From Gordius sp. MW1 (taxonomy: Eukaryota; Nematomorpha; Gordioida; Gordea; Gordiidae), in assembly GCA_964036665.1 (NCBI GenBank), contig OZ038532.1, positions 18,565,037-18,629,036 of the forward strand: DNA of 64,000 bases, written 5' to 3'. Positions 35,038 through 48,103 of this stretch are shown piece by piece; positions within the stretch are counted from its first letter, which is position 1; each line of letters begins with the position of its first letter. A program made the position numbers and the translations under genes. The notes beneath the pieces were generated by a model. That model was not told the origin of the DNA and did no database searches. It saw only the letters and a list, made by a program, of their open reading frames with translations.

Positions 35038-37354
35038 GAATGGTGTGATACACGATTCTATTTAATTAGTTCCAACTTGAATATAAATTACTTTTATTAG
35101 AAGCATGGGCACTCATCAAATACACATTCTACCGCAAATTCGTAGAATCCTACTCAATTACTAACTGCTCAAACGTTTTATAAAGCGCATTTTGGTACAT
35201 TTAAAAATTATCAAATATATGAAATAAAAGTCATATAAACAACATTTTTTTATTAATTAAAAATAATGTTTTTATATAACCTTATTTAAAAGTTATAATA
35301 TAAGTAAGTATAGGTGTAAGAGTATAATATTATAGCATAATAATAAACGCTTATATTTTGGTTTACTCACCTAGGCTTTGATTTTATTATTTGTGTAATA
35401 ATAATTATATCTATTTATATTGCAATAAGATTTTGATATCATGAAAAGTTTGTTTTGAGAAAGATTAAATATATATTTGAATAATGAATCATCTTTCATA
35501 CATTTTTTATCTTAGAAAAGGTAAAATGAGAATAAAATTGTAATGCAAATTTCACAATAATACATAAAGTAACTTTTATATTTGTTAATAGCCATATAGC
35601 TTGAGTACATTACAGTAAATGCTGAAAAGATCTAAGAAATAACTACAAGTGCACAACAAATTGTAATGCAAATTTGACAATTAAATAATGAGTCTTTTAT
35701 CATAGTTTTTTATATAAAAAGTTAATTTAGATTTTATTCTTATTGGATAGAATTAAACTTTAACAAATGATAATAGACTAGATTTTTTTAGTGATCTAAT
35801 TTAAATATACAAATATCATCTTTTTACTTTTAGAAAGCTATATATTGGTTATCATGTCTGTAAACATATACTATCAATTGCTTCTGACAAATAGATATGT
35901 GATGAAGGTGATATTGAAATTCCCTACTTGTAGTTCTTACTCATTTACATTCAAAATATATGTATGATCATGTAGCTTTGCCACCTTAACTTAATGCATT
36001 CAAATGTTCTATTATTAATAATACACCTTAATTGAACATCTCATATTCATTTTCTTGAGGTGATATCAAGATATATTACCTCAATATACCATAAATAGCT
36101 CCTAATGGTTAAATATTAACTCTGTTAGTTCACATACATACACTTTAGCACATCCATTATTGTTCATAAAATTTATAAATCCACATTTTGCAAAAACCTA
36201 TAAACATGATTACTGGCAATATTAAATCCATAATTAGTTAGCTGTTTGATATAATAGTTCCTACATATTTAGTATGTTGTTATTATATCAACCATAGAAT
36301 TAAAGTTATCTTTGTTATGAGCAAAATTAGTCACATAGGGATGCACTTTTAAAGTTAAACTGAAATCTCAATTGTTAATAGTATACTGATACAGTTACAA
36401 TTGTTGATAGTTGTGGGGGGTTAATTGTTAGAAAAACTAAATTTTTACATTTAAAAAATGGAATAACTCCAATAACTTGATACTATAACTTACAGACTGT
36501 AATAATTTATAACATTAAGTGATGAAAATTATCAGCAATAACATATATTGGACACAATCACATAAGTTAAAAACTTTATTGCAAATTAAGACAATCCTTT
36601 TTAATATTAACAAAACATCAAAAAATAGAGTTTACAAATTGCACAACGTAAATTATGAATATTATATATTGAAAGCACAAACTATGGGATGTAAAAATGG
36701 TGGGAGGCAAGGCAGGAGCAAACTGAGAACTACCAGAGGCACAATCTATAAGGATTATAAAGTATTTTTTTTAAACTTACAACTATGGGGAGGCTATAAG
36801 AAATAAAATTAAATTCTAATAGTTAACTCTAAACTTACTTGTTATATTTTCAATGTTGAGGGTCTGCAATGGTGAACATGAAGGAATTTGAAAGGGTAAG
36901 TTAAGGGAAGCTATAAGAAATAGAATTAAATTTTATATCATTACTTCTATGTGGGATATCGTCATGTTGGTGTGTCAGGTTAAATTGGGAATTATGATAA
37001 ATAGCTCTAGCTCCACATTTTTGGGCCCTACATCTATAATATTCCTGCATTTTTTCCCCCACTTTTATATTGACGTATTGAAAATCACCAAATACCAGAA
37101 TTGGTTTTTGATTTGGGGATAATATAAATTCAATAGACATGGAATAATGATTAAGGGTAAAAGGAAATGTTCATAATGCGTGGGAATTAACCAAATGTTC
37201 AAAATGCGTGGGAATTAACGATCGTTAATAAGTTATTAACGATCGTTAATAATCTATTAACGATATAACGTTTGAGGTAAAAAAGAGTAAGCATATGATT
37301 TAAAAACCGAACCCGGCAAATTAGGACAAACCTTTGATTTTAAGGATTTCGCAT
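35038..37354. other. UBA3 upstream region, AT-rich
   Basis: No exon recognised on either strand. The UBA3 promoter must lie at its left edge on the minus strand, but no clear core element stands out. The repeats at 37165-37249 are listed separately. Confidence 0.4.
37165..37249. repeat. Tandem 27-bp pair followed by two TTAACGATCGTTAA palindromes
   Basis: Two copies of a 27-bp unit (aaatgttc..aatgcgtgggaattaac) at 37165-37191 and 37193-37219. A perfect 14-bp palindrome ttaacgatcgttaa follows at 37215-37228 and again at 37236-37249, and part of a third at 37257. It lies about 110 bp beyond the 3' end of the LINE. Confidence 0.7.
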
Positions 37355-38785
37355 CTCTCTTCTTCTTCTTCTTTATCGTGTTGAAAATCCCACAGACGTG
37401 GGGTAAGTTTTCAGCAGCCTCTTCCATCTGAGTCGCGTAAATGCCATGCCAATTTCCATCTGTTTGACGTCCATATTCTTTTCGACCAGTCGTTTCCAGG
37501 TGGCACGTGGTCTGCCCCTTCCTCTTCTTCCAGGCTTGTGCATCTCCAGCGTTCGCCGTGTGACATCGTCCTCGTCTGTTCGTAATACATGGCCGTACCA
37601 CCGAAGTCGATTTTCTCTTAAGAAGTCCTTTTTCGCTTGTATACCCATCTTTGTCATCAAGGATTCGTTCGTCCTGCGATCCAGCTTGGTGTAGCCTAAG
37701 CTCCATCGCACCATTCTCATTTCCGTGACTTGCAAGAAGTTCTCCTCCGCGGTGGTTACAGCCCATGTTTCGCTCCCGTAAAGCAAGACCGGTCGCATGA
37801 TGGTTTTGTACGCCTTGCTTTTCAACCAAATCGGTATCTTTTTGTCACACATGACACCGGAGATGCTGCGCCACTTGAGCCATGCTTTCTTGATCCGAGA
37901 ATGGACTTCGGCGGTACATCCTCCCTCTTGATGTAATAGCGAGCCAAGATATGTGAACTTATCAACCTCCGTGTACATTGGACCGTCATTTTTGTGCATT
38001 TGCAAACTACCGCCCATCGTTTGCATGTAAACCGTTTTCTTCTCGCTGACCTTTAACCCAAATTCCAAAAAACCTTCTGACCATTTTTTCGCCTGATGAA
38101 AAACCCCTTCTCTTGTTTCATCGCATAGGACAATATCATCGGCATATAGCATAGTCCAAGGGGCTGGCTTGTGCAAGTCCTTTGTTATTGTATCCATTAT
38201 TAAATTAAACAAGAATGGGCTTAACGCTGACCCTTGATGTAGTCCAATCATTATTCGGAAGGGTTTCGTTTCTCCTAGGGTAGTCCTAACAGATGCAATC
38301 GCGCCATTATACATTTCCTTGATAAGTCGAACATAACCTTCGGGTATATTTCTGGCTCTAAGAGACCACCATATTAAGTCTCTCGGAACCGTATCGTAGG
38401 CCTTTTCTAAATCGATAAAGACCATGTGTAAGTTCTTTCTTATGTCGCCATATTTTTCCATCGTCTGCTTCAAAGCAAAGATTGAATCCATCGTTGATTT
38501 ACCGGCCACGAATCCAAACTGATTAGGCGAGAGACATACTTCGTCATTAAGCCTTTTCACTAGCACCCTTTCTAGTAGTTTTAGTGAGTGGCAAGTCAAC
38601 TTGATACCTCTAAGGTTGCCACATTCCTGCGCGACTCCTTTGCCTTTGTATATGGGTATGATCGTACTTTCCCTCCATTGGTCTTTCGCATCTAAACTTG
38701 TCAAATTTTCTATTAACTTGATGGTATTGAATTGAAAGGTGCATGCAAATATATCGTATTTTCTAGACGAGGTAAAAACATTCAA
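37355..38785 (-). mobile_element. 5'-truncated RTE-type LINE
   Basis: Minus-strand non-LTR element. Only the RT and C-terminal part remain; there is no endonuclease domain. The 3' end is a short gaa-type microsatellite (on the plus strand cttcttcttcttct at about 37358-37371), in place of a poly(A) tail, as in RTE-like elements. Flanking target duplications were not identified. Confidence 0.8.
37373..38785 (-). CDS. RTE-like reverse transcriptase, open over 470 codons
   Basis: Non-LTR reverse transcriptase in one uninterrupted frame. RT motifs in order: WRESTIIPIYKGKG, NLRGIKLTCHSLKLLERVL, NQFGFVAGKSTMDSIF, HMVFIDLEKAYDTVPRDLIW, GLHQGSALSPFLFNL, the catalytic LYADDIVL, and GLKVSEKKT. The C-terminal part includes YGSETWAV, RRTNESL, LRWYGHVLR and PGRRGRGRPRATW, which are typical of RTE/BovB-type ORF2 and of host genes mis-annotated from it. 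The first 25 or so residues may be flanking sequence. The intact frame and absence of stops suggest recent insertion. It cannot be autonomous without the endonuclease. Confidence 0.85.
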   Translation of the reverse strand: MNVFTSSRKYDIFACTFQFNTIKLIENLTSLDAKDQWRESTIIPIYKGKGVAQECGNLRGIKLTCHSLKLLERVLVKRLNDEVCLSPNQFGFVAGKSTMDSIFALKQTMEKYGDIRKNLHMVFIDLEKAYDTVPRDLIWWSLRARNIPEGYVRLIKEMYNGAIASVRTTLGETKPFRIMIGLHQGSALSPFLFNLIMDTITKDLHKPAPWTMLYADDIVLCDETREGVFHQAKKWSEGFLEFGLKVSEKKTVYMQTMGGSLQMHKNDGPMYTEVDKFTYLGSLLHQEGGCTAEVHSRIKKAWLKWRSISGVMCDKKIPIWLKSKAYKTIMRPVLLYGSETWAVTTAEENFLQVTEMRMVRWSLGYTKLDRRTNESLMTKMGIQAKKDFLRENRLRWYGHVLRTDEDDVTRRTLEMHKPGRRGRGRPRATWKRLVEKNMDVKQMEIGMAFTRLRWKRLLKTYPTSVGFSTR

Positions 38786-39497
38786 CTATTTTATTTAAAA
38801 TATTACTTAAGTGACTCTCTTTTACTACTGTGCATCCTATTTTGAGGCAGGGACATTGGTTTAGGGTTAAATTGGTTAGTGGCAAAAATGTTATGACCGT
38901 GACAAATTTGAAAGAATAAGTCCCAAGCTAAGACCTGATTGGCGTCGCATAATTTCCATCAATTTTAAATGATGTCAGGAGTAAGTTGTCAATTTACCCA
39001 CTCTTAATATAAATATAAACAACATAAACTTCATAAATATTCAACAAATCCAAAATTATTATATGTTTATAATCTTGTACTTTAAGTAATAAAAGTTTTA
39101 TTGTACTAAAAGGAAAAGATAAATATTTGATTATGCTATTAAATAACTATATTATCATGTCCGATATTTTTTAATTTTTTTAAGGCGTATATTTACAAAT
39201 AAATATTTATCTGAAAGTTTTATATGGAATAGTTTCGATTACACAACACCTTTATGTGGTGGAAAGTGGTGTGCGCTAATTAGGACTGTATTGGCGGTTA
39301 GAAATTTTTACTGCCGCCTTCTGCGGGGTCCGAAATAATTTAGTCTAGATTCGGTAATATTCATAATAAACTCAGAATCTCCCATTCTAATCACACTTAC
39401 TTTTTATATAATATATACGCCCTTTTATAACTTACTGTATAATTTTGTCGCAATGAAATTATTTAAAAAAATATTCGCCATATAGTTTAACCGTAGT
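38786..39497. other. Intergenic, AT-rich
   Basis: No exon, repeat pair or known element seen. Confidence 0.35.
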
Positions 39498-40399
39498 ATT
39501 TTAACTAGAGGTGGGCGCGGGCCGTGAAATTACGCGTGATCCACCGTGTCACGGTGGGTCACGGCATGAATGTGAAGAAATTTTAAATTATTAGGCGTGA
39601 CTGGGGATGACGGGCCTTTCCAAAATTTTCCCCGTGCGTGAGTGGGCGTGAACACAAATTTCCATAAACGGAAATTTTAATTATTAAAATTGTTTCTTAT
39701 TAATATAAATTTGCAGATTTATAATTTTAAAAAATATATATATTATTTATTATTTAATTTAGTTTTTTTAAAAAAAAAATTAGTTTTTGAAAACAAAAAA
39801 TCTTTCGCATTTTATAAACAACATCGGAGTGAATCTATTTTTACTTTTGCTAGCTTTTTTTTTTAAATTTATATGTTCAAATTTAAATCAAATTTATCAA
39901 CAAGCTTATTTACATGTATATATGTAATTCTTCACATTAAATTATAAATTTTAGTATTTACAAATGTCATTGAAAGTTTTTACTTTTGCTTTAATGTAAT
40001 GTATGAGTAGTGAAGGAGTAGAATTTATAATATTATACTAATATATAATAATTATTTCTTTATTAACAATTAAACTCAAAAAACATGGATATTATTCTTT
40101 TTTTAAATAAAATTTCGATTTATAAATTGTATTTATTTTTTGTTATGGAATTATAGAAATAAATAGAATAAATTCAAAAAAGTGTATAAATATAGGTTAC
40201 CAATTTTGAAAAATTTAAATACACCGTGAATTTTCGAGCGTGACTTGCGTGAATCAAAATATTGCCTTTCATGAGCGAGCGGGTCGGGTCAAAAAAATTT
40301 TAGTGGTAAGCGTGAGTGGGCGTGAATTTTTTTTAATACCACCGTGAGTGGGCGGGCCGTGAATAAAAAAAAAGGCCCGCGCCCACCTCTAATTTTAAC
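39498..40399. mobile_element. hAT-type MITE with GTGGGCG subterminal words
   Basis: The element is 39506-40391 (886 bp). A perfect 18-bp inverted terminus starts tagaggtgggcgcgggcc and ends ggcccgcgcccacctcta. Target duplications attttaac lie at 39498-39505 and 40392-40399. Both subterminal regions have repeated gcgtgagtgggcgtgaa words. The middle is AT-rich and non-coding. It lies about 120 bp beyond the 3' end of the C2H2 gene. Confidence 0.9.
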
Positions 40400-40520
40400 T
40401 TCTTATTATACAGTTATATCATTTTTTAACAACTAACAAAGATTTTTGCCAAACTATTTCCATAAATACAATTTTAACGAAATTTGTTCATAGATTTAAA
40501 CAGTTAAGCAAATATGATAA

Positions 40521-41664
40521 TCAAGGATTTCGATGAGCTATTAAAAAAGCCATTCCGTGTAGGCGACCATGCCTCTTCAATTCCTCTTCTGTCGCAAAAA
40601 CATAGGTGCAAACTTGACAGCGTATAGAAGACTCCTGATCATTGGGATACTGAGATTCGGTGTTATTGGTTATTTTGTGAAACGAATTTGTGTTTACCGT
40701 TAATATATCGTTTGATATATTAATAGTTTTGTGACAGACATGGCCATTCAAAGCAATTTTCGAAGGAAAGAAGTAACCACAAATCTCACAAGCCCATCGG
40801 TCAAGCATTTCTTCCATTGATTTAAGATTTGCAAATGGTTGTTTTAAAGGCGACTTAATGAAATTCGAATATCTATGGGCTTTAACGAGTCTTATATCGA
40901 GTTGGGATTGAGGAATTTTGTGGATGGCTTGTAGGTGGTCCAGTAAGGAGCTGAACTTACTGAAACAATGTTCGTAGCAGACCCAACATCTGTAGCACAC
41001 CCAACGGGCCTCTTTATGGTACATTTCGTTGTGGCGTTTCAAAAAGCGAGCATGGTTAAAGGCTAGCCCGCAATGGCTACATATCTCTTTTTGCCGTTCT
41101 AATAGTTCTTTCAAATGCAAAACGTAGTCGCTCAACGTCTCAAAACTAAGGCCACAATGCTCACACCTAAAGGTAGGGTAAAAGAAACAAAATTATAAAT
41201 GGATTGCCTAAAGTTGGGGGAAATATGTCAAAAAGGAAAAAACATCACTCTATTTCATTATCGTGCTCTTTTGTAAGGTGAGATTGAAATTTTTCCTCGT
41301 CATAAAACGGAAAATTGTTGCAGGCCAGACAACAAGTAGCGTATGTTCTATCGGCATCTAATAAATGTTGGGCTCCGTGAAGTACCAACGACAATCGTTT
41401 GGGTAGAATGATGTTACAAATGCCACATTTGTGATATTGACTGTCGCGGTAATTAACATTCGACACATTATCCTTCTTTTCCTGTGTGTTGAGAGTCAAG
41501 GGAGAGGCGCTTGGTAGCTCTTTATTTTTGACCCGTTTCGCATTCTTCAGCGAAGCTAAATGATGAAGTTTTCGAGCATCATGTTTTTTCATAACGTTAG
41601 TGGGTGTCTCCTTAGACCGAACCTGTAAGCCCATAATATCGTTGTATGATATAGTTTTAGGCAT
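40521..41664 (-). CDS. C2H2 zinc-finger protein (2 exons, 353 aa)
   Basis: Exon 1 is 41664-41249 and exon 2 is 41166-40521, with an 82-nt intron (donor gtgatg, acceptor ctttag). The join makes a Glu codon and completes a finger that starts CEHCGLSF. Start is the ATG at 41664 (MPKTISYND). Exon 1 has a basic N-terminal half, then fingers YHKCGICN..LVLHGAQH and CCLACNNF..HLTKEH. Exon 2 has CEHC, ICSHCGLAF..RHNEMYH, WVCYRC..HLQAIH, WACEICGYFF..GHVCH and IRCQVCTYVF..RHGRLH. That is about six irregularly spaced C2H2 fingers without the TGEKP linkers of large tandem arrays. It is probably a DNA- or RNA-binding nuclear protein. I do not recognise the orthologue. There are no frame breaks. Confidence 0.8.
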
Positions 41665-41722
41665 ACACTAGATAGACTGCTCATCAACGCATATATAGTA
41701 TTTTTTGTTACACATCTATATT

Positions 41723-42061
41723 TAAATTTATTCGCGTCTTTGTGAACCCCTTCCCCTTATCAAAATTTGTCTTACTATGTCTGAAAAAAGGAGTACATTA
41801 GAGTACATACTAGACACACGCTGTTTACTAACACATCTCTCTCTATCCCTTTCTCTATCTCTTCCACTCCCGCCCCCATTTCTATCCAAGCACACATGAA
41901 GGGGGCGGGCGGAGGAGAAAGAGAGGACAGTAGGTGAAGGGAGAGAGATATGTGTTAGTAAACATCGCGTACGCAGTATGAACTCTAATGTATTCTGTTT
42001 ACCAAACATCGTGGGACGAATTTTGATAATGAGAAGGGGTTTACGCACGCTTATAAATTTG
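41723..42061. mobile_element. Fold-back MITE immediately upstream of the C2H2 gene
   Basis: Imperfect inverted repeats of about 130 bp: the left arm contains gaaccccttccccttatcaaaatt (about 41743) and the right arm its inverted match (about 42015-42045). The arms also share an acatctctct / agagagatatgt core and flank a C/T-rich loop. The 106-codon frame over it is a by-product. It starts about 60 bp upstream of the C2H2 start codon. Confidence 0.65.
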
Positions 42062-42521
42062 AGTTTAAGGGTGATATAAAAAAATAAAAGAATGGACCTC
42101 TAGATGAAACTTTAATCTACATGAATATATTACTATTTTTCACTAAATATTAAAAATGCCGTGGCATAGCCTCAAAAAACTTAAAAAGGGCATTTTTGGC
42201 ACTTTTTAACGTATATCTGAAAAACTGGTAATTGTAGAAAAAAACTTAAAACATATTATTTTTCAGCGCAAAATTCTCTATCAGAATTATTTGTGGGATT
42301 GTGGGATGTTTTTTTTGTAGACCTGTGTGATTAGTCTGTCTTTTTGCTATCTCATTCTAAAATTTATTTATTACATAACACAAATATAATATCAACAGTT
42401 AAAATGTTATTTGTAAATTACATGTTTATACAAGAGTATCGTATCCGGGGATACGAGGATATCTTCCCCCCCCCATGTTCTTTTATAAAAAGAAACGCCA
42501 CCGCTCACTATCCGTGGTACG
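42062..42521. other. AT-rich spacer
   Basis: No gene seen. It ends at the outer edge of the palindrome and includes a C-run near 42467. Confidence 0.35.
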
Positions 42522-43903
42522 TATGTTACTTTTTCTTTCCCCCATGCCCCCTGACACAAAAGGTTAATTGATTGTAACATCTGTGTACTGAATATATACA
42601 TAGAACTTTATTCCTTCACATTTAATTTCTAGTACGCGTATGCTATCCCCCCCCCCCCCCGACGCGCTTATACGTATTTGTTATTTCTATCAATACGGAT
42701 CATTGATTTTTACATACACGCCAGTTGCTTGATTTAATTAATTAATAAATTTATTCTTGGAGATAAGTAAAATACATAAAGGATCTAATGAAAGAATTAA
42801 ATGTGAGTCCCCCTTTGGGGGGGGGCAAGGATTATCCCTTTACGACCCAATATAGTGTATTCTCTTACGGCCCAATATTTCCCCCAATTCAAGCCATAAT
42901 AATTCCCCCTTCCTTTTTTTTGTTTTAATTTATTCTTGGAGATAAATAAAATACACAAAGGATCTAAAGAAAGAATTAAATGTGAGTCCCCCTTGGGGGG
43001 GGACAAGGATTATCCCTTTACGGCCCAATATAGTTTATTCTTTTACGGCCCAATATTTCCCCCAATTCAAGCCATGATAATTCCCCCTTCCTTCAAATCA
43101 TTTTTATTCATATCTTATATTCTTTTTTAAAGATATGAAAATGGTGTCCAGAAGATAAAAAAAAATCCCACCCTCGTATATTCCTATTCATCATATCCAA
43201 AATCGCATCCTGCCCAAATATAAATTTCCTCTATGTAAAGAAAATAGGATTGAAAGTGGCTGAGAAGTTATTCAAAACATATCACCCCTACCCAATGCAT
43301 GAATTATCGACTAATTGCTTCAAAACTTATTGAAAACTGGATCGTACTTGGAAAATTCAGGTCGGGTCTGAGACATCCATAATTGTTAAGGCAGCAGGAG
43401 TCTCCTTAATTTTCAGATGAGGGCAAGAGTTCCTCATGTATGGAGGTAAAGGCATATTAAAATGCTGAGAATTCCTCATTTTAGATGGATTTCAGAACGA
43501 CAATAACAGAATTATCCAATAAAAAAAAATACATAGAGCCGGGATTCAGTTACCTATAGAGCGGGGAAGAAAATTATTATTGGATTATTCCAGGAGTATT
43601 CCCACAAGCCATAGATGAGGAATTTATAATTACATTTCGTTGGCCACGAATACTTAATTTTTCAAAAGAAGAGACCACGTGATTGCTTTGAAGGATACAC
43701 ATGTCGTATATAATAATTTTTGGATAGTTAGTATAAAATATTTTTGATATATTATATTGTTACTATTAATATCATGTAAACCCATAATCAGAACGTTGTT
43801 GATAAAAACCATCCGATTGCATTATATCAATTATTCTTTTATCTACCCCTAGTCCTAATTTTTTTTTTGGAAGGGAGGTTTTAAACATAAGCGGAATACA
43901 ATC
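42522..43903. repeat. Left arm of the palindrome
   Basis: At 43366-43373 it retains the uninterrupted version of the hAT target (gtctgaga on this strand), which proves that the hAT element entered the other arm after the palindrome formed. Confidence 0.8.
42750..43100. repeat. Tandem duplication inside the left arm
   Basis: Units 42750-42928 and 42929 to about 43100 both run from tttattcttggagata to aattcccccttcctt. The right arm has only one unit (about 50470-50635), so the duplication came after the palindrome. Confidence 0.75.
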
Positions 43904-46900
43904 GGATAAATTGTATTGCGTTTTCGAAAATAATTGTATATTGATTTGGAGTATAAAATTGTATTGTATATCTCTCGGTTTTGTGTAGTTATCTATAAAA
44001 TGTTTGTAGAAATTATATGTTTTAATTGTATAAATTTTATATGTTATTGTGTTGTAAATGATTGTATTCCGCTTATGTTTAAAACCTCCCTTCCAAAAAA
44101 AAAATTAGGACCAGGGGTAGATAAAAGAATAATTGATATAATGCAATCGGATGGTCTTTATCAACAACGTTCTGATTATGGGTTTACATGATATTAATAG
44201 TAACAATATAATATATCGAAAATATTTTATACTAACTATCCAAAAATTATTATATACGACATGTGTATCCTTCAAAGCAATCACGTAGTCTCTTCTTTTG
44301 AAAAATTAAGTATTCGTGGCCAACGAGATGTAATTATAAATTCCTCATCTATGGCTTGTGGGAATACTCCTGGAATATTCCAATAATAATTTTCTTCCCC
44401 GCTCTATAGGTAACTGAATCCCGGCTCTATGAATTTATTTTTATTGGATAATTCTGTTATTGTCGTTCTGAAATCCATCTAAAATGAGGAATTCTCAGCA
44501 TTTTAATATGCCTTTACCTCCATACATGAGGAACTCTTGCCCTCATCTGAAAATTAAGGAGACTCCTGCTGCCTTAACAATTATGGATGTCTCAGACGAT
44601 GGCACAGGGGGGAATATTCCCGGGAATATTCACATTAATTCCCGGGAATATTCCCGAGGGAAAATTGAATTTTCCCTATGATAAATTCCCTTAAAAAAAT
44701 TAATGTTTTTGACACAAAATTTACGCAATATTTTATTTTTAAATTGATTTTAATTATTTAGAATTTTATATTTTCCTCGTGGAAACTTCTATTAGCATTT
44801 TTCCGCCTATTTAAAATTAATTGAAACCTTCTAGTCAATCACCTAATTCAAGTAAAATATAAACATCAGAATTTAAATTTTTAGCTTTTATTTTGGAATT
44901 TGACTTGCTTATTGTATATTCAAAAAGTTTACCCTATTTGTTTGACTCATCTAAGTAAATAAAATACATATAAACAATTTTATTTAAAGTAGCTTTTAGC
45001 TTGTTTGAATTTGAAATATAAGTTGCATGCAAATCAACTATTTAGGTATTATTACACCTACACCATTAAAATTTAAATTCTGTATTACCCTATATTTAAT
45101 CTAGCACTATTTTTTGTTTCTACTTTACAAACACACCTACAATTTTAATAATATAAACAACTTAATTTAAACCTCAGGTAAGATTATGTATAATTAAATT
45201 TGAAATTTTTTTAGCTAAATCTATTTGACATTCAATTTGATATCCTATTTAATATTTTAAAAAACACTTACACTACTTAAACTCAAGTAAAATTATACTA
45301 GCATTTTATTTTTAACTAGCTTTTAGCTGTATTGGATTGGCCTATATTTTAAATCATTAAATAAATTTTAATCTGGTAAGATGCCTAGAAAACCATCTGA
45401 TATCTGGAAACATTTTGGTAGACATACATCCTCCAATAAGAAAGGCTTTATTGCCATCTGCAACTATTGCAACCATAAATATGACTTCCCCAACCCAACA
45501 AAAATGTCTATCCATATACAAAAATGCCCAGAATATGCAAGTGAAACAAAATGCTCAGAACTAGAAGTTTTTTCAATATCCTCAGCAGAATCATCTAAAA
45601 CTTTTTCTGCGTCAGAACACAAACACCCCACTGTAACAACACCTGAGTTAACAACAAATTTTAACACTTCAAAACAATCCACATCAAATATTAATCAATA
45701 TTTCGATAGCATGACTCCAGTGCAACAAGAAAGATTAAATGAAAAGCTTGCACTGGCTATCTATATGTCAAATTGTCCGTTTAACATAACAGAAAATTAT
45801 TATTGGAAGGACTTTTTCAAATCTATAAAACCATCCTTCAGAATTCCACCAAGAAAGGCAATAGGAGGTTCTTTGCTAAATGACCAATTTGACAAGATCA
45901 AAGCAGTTATAAATGAAAAACTAGAATCAGGTTCTAATTTTACATTAATTAGTGATGGTTGGACAAACATTAGGGGGGAGTCCATAATGAATCCAGCTCA
46001 ACTCAATTAAACGCAGCCCACTTAAAGGACACAAATAAGACATCCATCTTAGATATTTAAAGTGAAAAATATAATTGAATAAAGTAATGCATTATATAGT
46101 AAGGTTATAAGAAATAGATATTATAAAATATTTCTTAATTATAATAATAGGTGAAATTATTTAAATCATGTAAAATTATAATAAAGTAAGTTATAGGTGA
46201 AATTATTTAAATCATATAATAATTGGCATTTTTTTAATAACTAAATGTGCTAATGTTATTTCATTATATATTTATACATTTTAAATTGTCAATATAATAC
46301 GATATAGATTAGCAAGCGAATGAATTAAATTTTATATAAGATTTGTTATTAGCAAAAAAATTACCAATTGTAATTCAGTTTTCATATTCATATATGTATA
46401 TATAATATATGTACTATTACGAATATATAAAAAAGATATGAATATTAAAAAAAGGCTTATACTTTTTAATGTGTTTAGTTATTAAATATTACATACACTA
46501 CATGGAACAAACTTACTACCTATTTGATATTCTTTAATTCATACAATGTGCAGTAATAGTTTTTTGAGGAGAGGGGAAGGTAATCTATATAAGAATTTAT
46601 AGAGATGAGAGTAAAGAAAAGAAGAGTGTCGTAATAAATTAATATAAATGATTTTTTAAGCGTTAGTGCTTGTTTATATACTGTCTAAAAGAGGTGGGAC
46701 ATTAAAATCAATGTTAAATGAACGCATAAATATTTATTTATAGATCTTGTCATTTATAAATGACAGGATTTGAAAAGTTTTTATTTTTTAATAAAGAGGA
46801 TCATGAAAAATTACCTAAAATAGGTATATTTAGTTATATAAAATTAACCTTGTATAGAGTTTTAATTATCATAAATGGTTTTATTCAGCTTCAAGTTATC

Positions 46901-47412
46901 ATAAATGGTTTTATTCAGTTTCAAGTGCTACTAGTGAAAACTTAACGGTGCGTTACTTGTTGGAAGATATAAAATTCTGTTTAAGACTAACATATTTATG
47001 ATTAATATTGAGCATTTTCAACATGTGAAAAATTGGAAGGAGCTCTTAGCAATTTGCGTCTCTGAAGATATTTTTCACCAAATACCCATCACATATATTA
47101 AATTTATATAATTTTAATTAGTTTTTGTTTAATCAAAATTCTTTGTCACAAAATTGACCCCCCCCCCCCTTAATTAGTGAAAATCCCTCCCTTGAAGCAA
47201 TCCTGGCTACGCCTATGTCACAAGACTCTAGCTTTCCAAATATAATCATTGGCCTTATTACGCACAAGATTTTTATAAGTTGTTTAAATTATCATTAAGG
47301 TGAGTTATTAAATGTTGTAAAGTCACATTGTTCTTTTATTATATTATTATGTATATAGGCAAAATGTAAATTTAAAATATTTTCTAAAGTGGTACTTTGC
47401 TTTCAAATTATT

Positions 47413-47532
47413 AAGGGACAAAGCACAAATAACAAATTACCTTTCAACCCTATATCTAGTCTCAACATTTTGAAGGGGCAAAGCACAAATAATAAACTAC
47501 CTTTCAACCCTATATCTAGTCTCAACATTTTG
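47413..47532. repeat. 60-bp tandem duplication
   Basis: Two units (47413-47472 and 47473-47532) differ at a few positions; each ends with ccctatatctagtctcaacattttg. Confidence 0.8.
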
Positions 47533-48103
47533 ATTTATACTTCAATATTTTACATGATTACTAGGACACTAAATGATTATATCTAGCCTTAATAAACGGT
47601 TAATTATATTACTTAATATGATTTAAAAATCATTAAGGTAAAAAAATCAACAAATTACCATGTGACTTAACAATATGCATAGTTGTGTGCATTGTGATAA
47701 CACAGCTCATAGTAATAGTAAAAAGTGTTAATTGCTTAATTATCCTTAAAAGCACTTTAACTTTTGTTAAAAGGGCACCTTTTACATATTTTAATGTAAG
47801 GTTTGCATTATTGAAATTTAAACTGCTGCCCAAAAAAATATTATATATGAAATTATAAAACAGGCCATATCATAACAAAGTAATAAGGTTTAAACAAATA
47901 AGTAGCTAATGCAAAAATAATTACTTAATTTTTAACTTTATATTTTAAAACTGTAAAAGAAATATGGTTATTTTATTAGTATGACAACAAAAAAATAAAA
48001 TTGTCTTATATAATTATAAAGGGATCATTCATTAATTAGTTAGATAATAAATAATTATTAAAAGAATTTAAAGCTAAATAAAATTCATAAAATATAAAAC
48101 AGA

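Noticed and set aside
37257..37829. 190-codon minus-strand frame overlapping the LINE
   Set aside because: It is the shadow of the RTE reverse-transcriptase frame. The other frame carries all RT motifs.
39498..40399. Possible bacterial-style inverted-repeat terminator or CRISPR-like structure
   Set aside because: Exact 8-bp duplications and TAGAG tips show it to be a hAT MITE. No regularly spaced repeats of CRISPR type exist in the window.
41728..42048. 106-codon frame with RDRERDRER stretch
   Set aside because: It lies entirely inside the fold-back MITE; the repeat comes from its ctctatctc core.
43934..44191. 85-codon frame in the palindrome loop and arm
   Set aside because: The first half lies in the AT-rich loop and has no domain. 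Only the arm part (VDKRIIDIMQSDG) looks protein-like, and it is too short to call.
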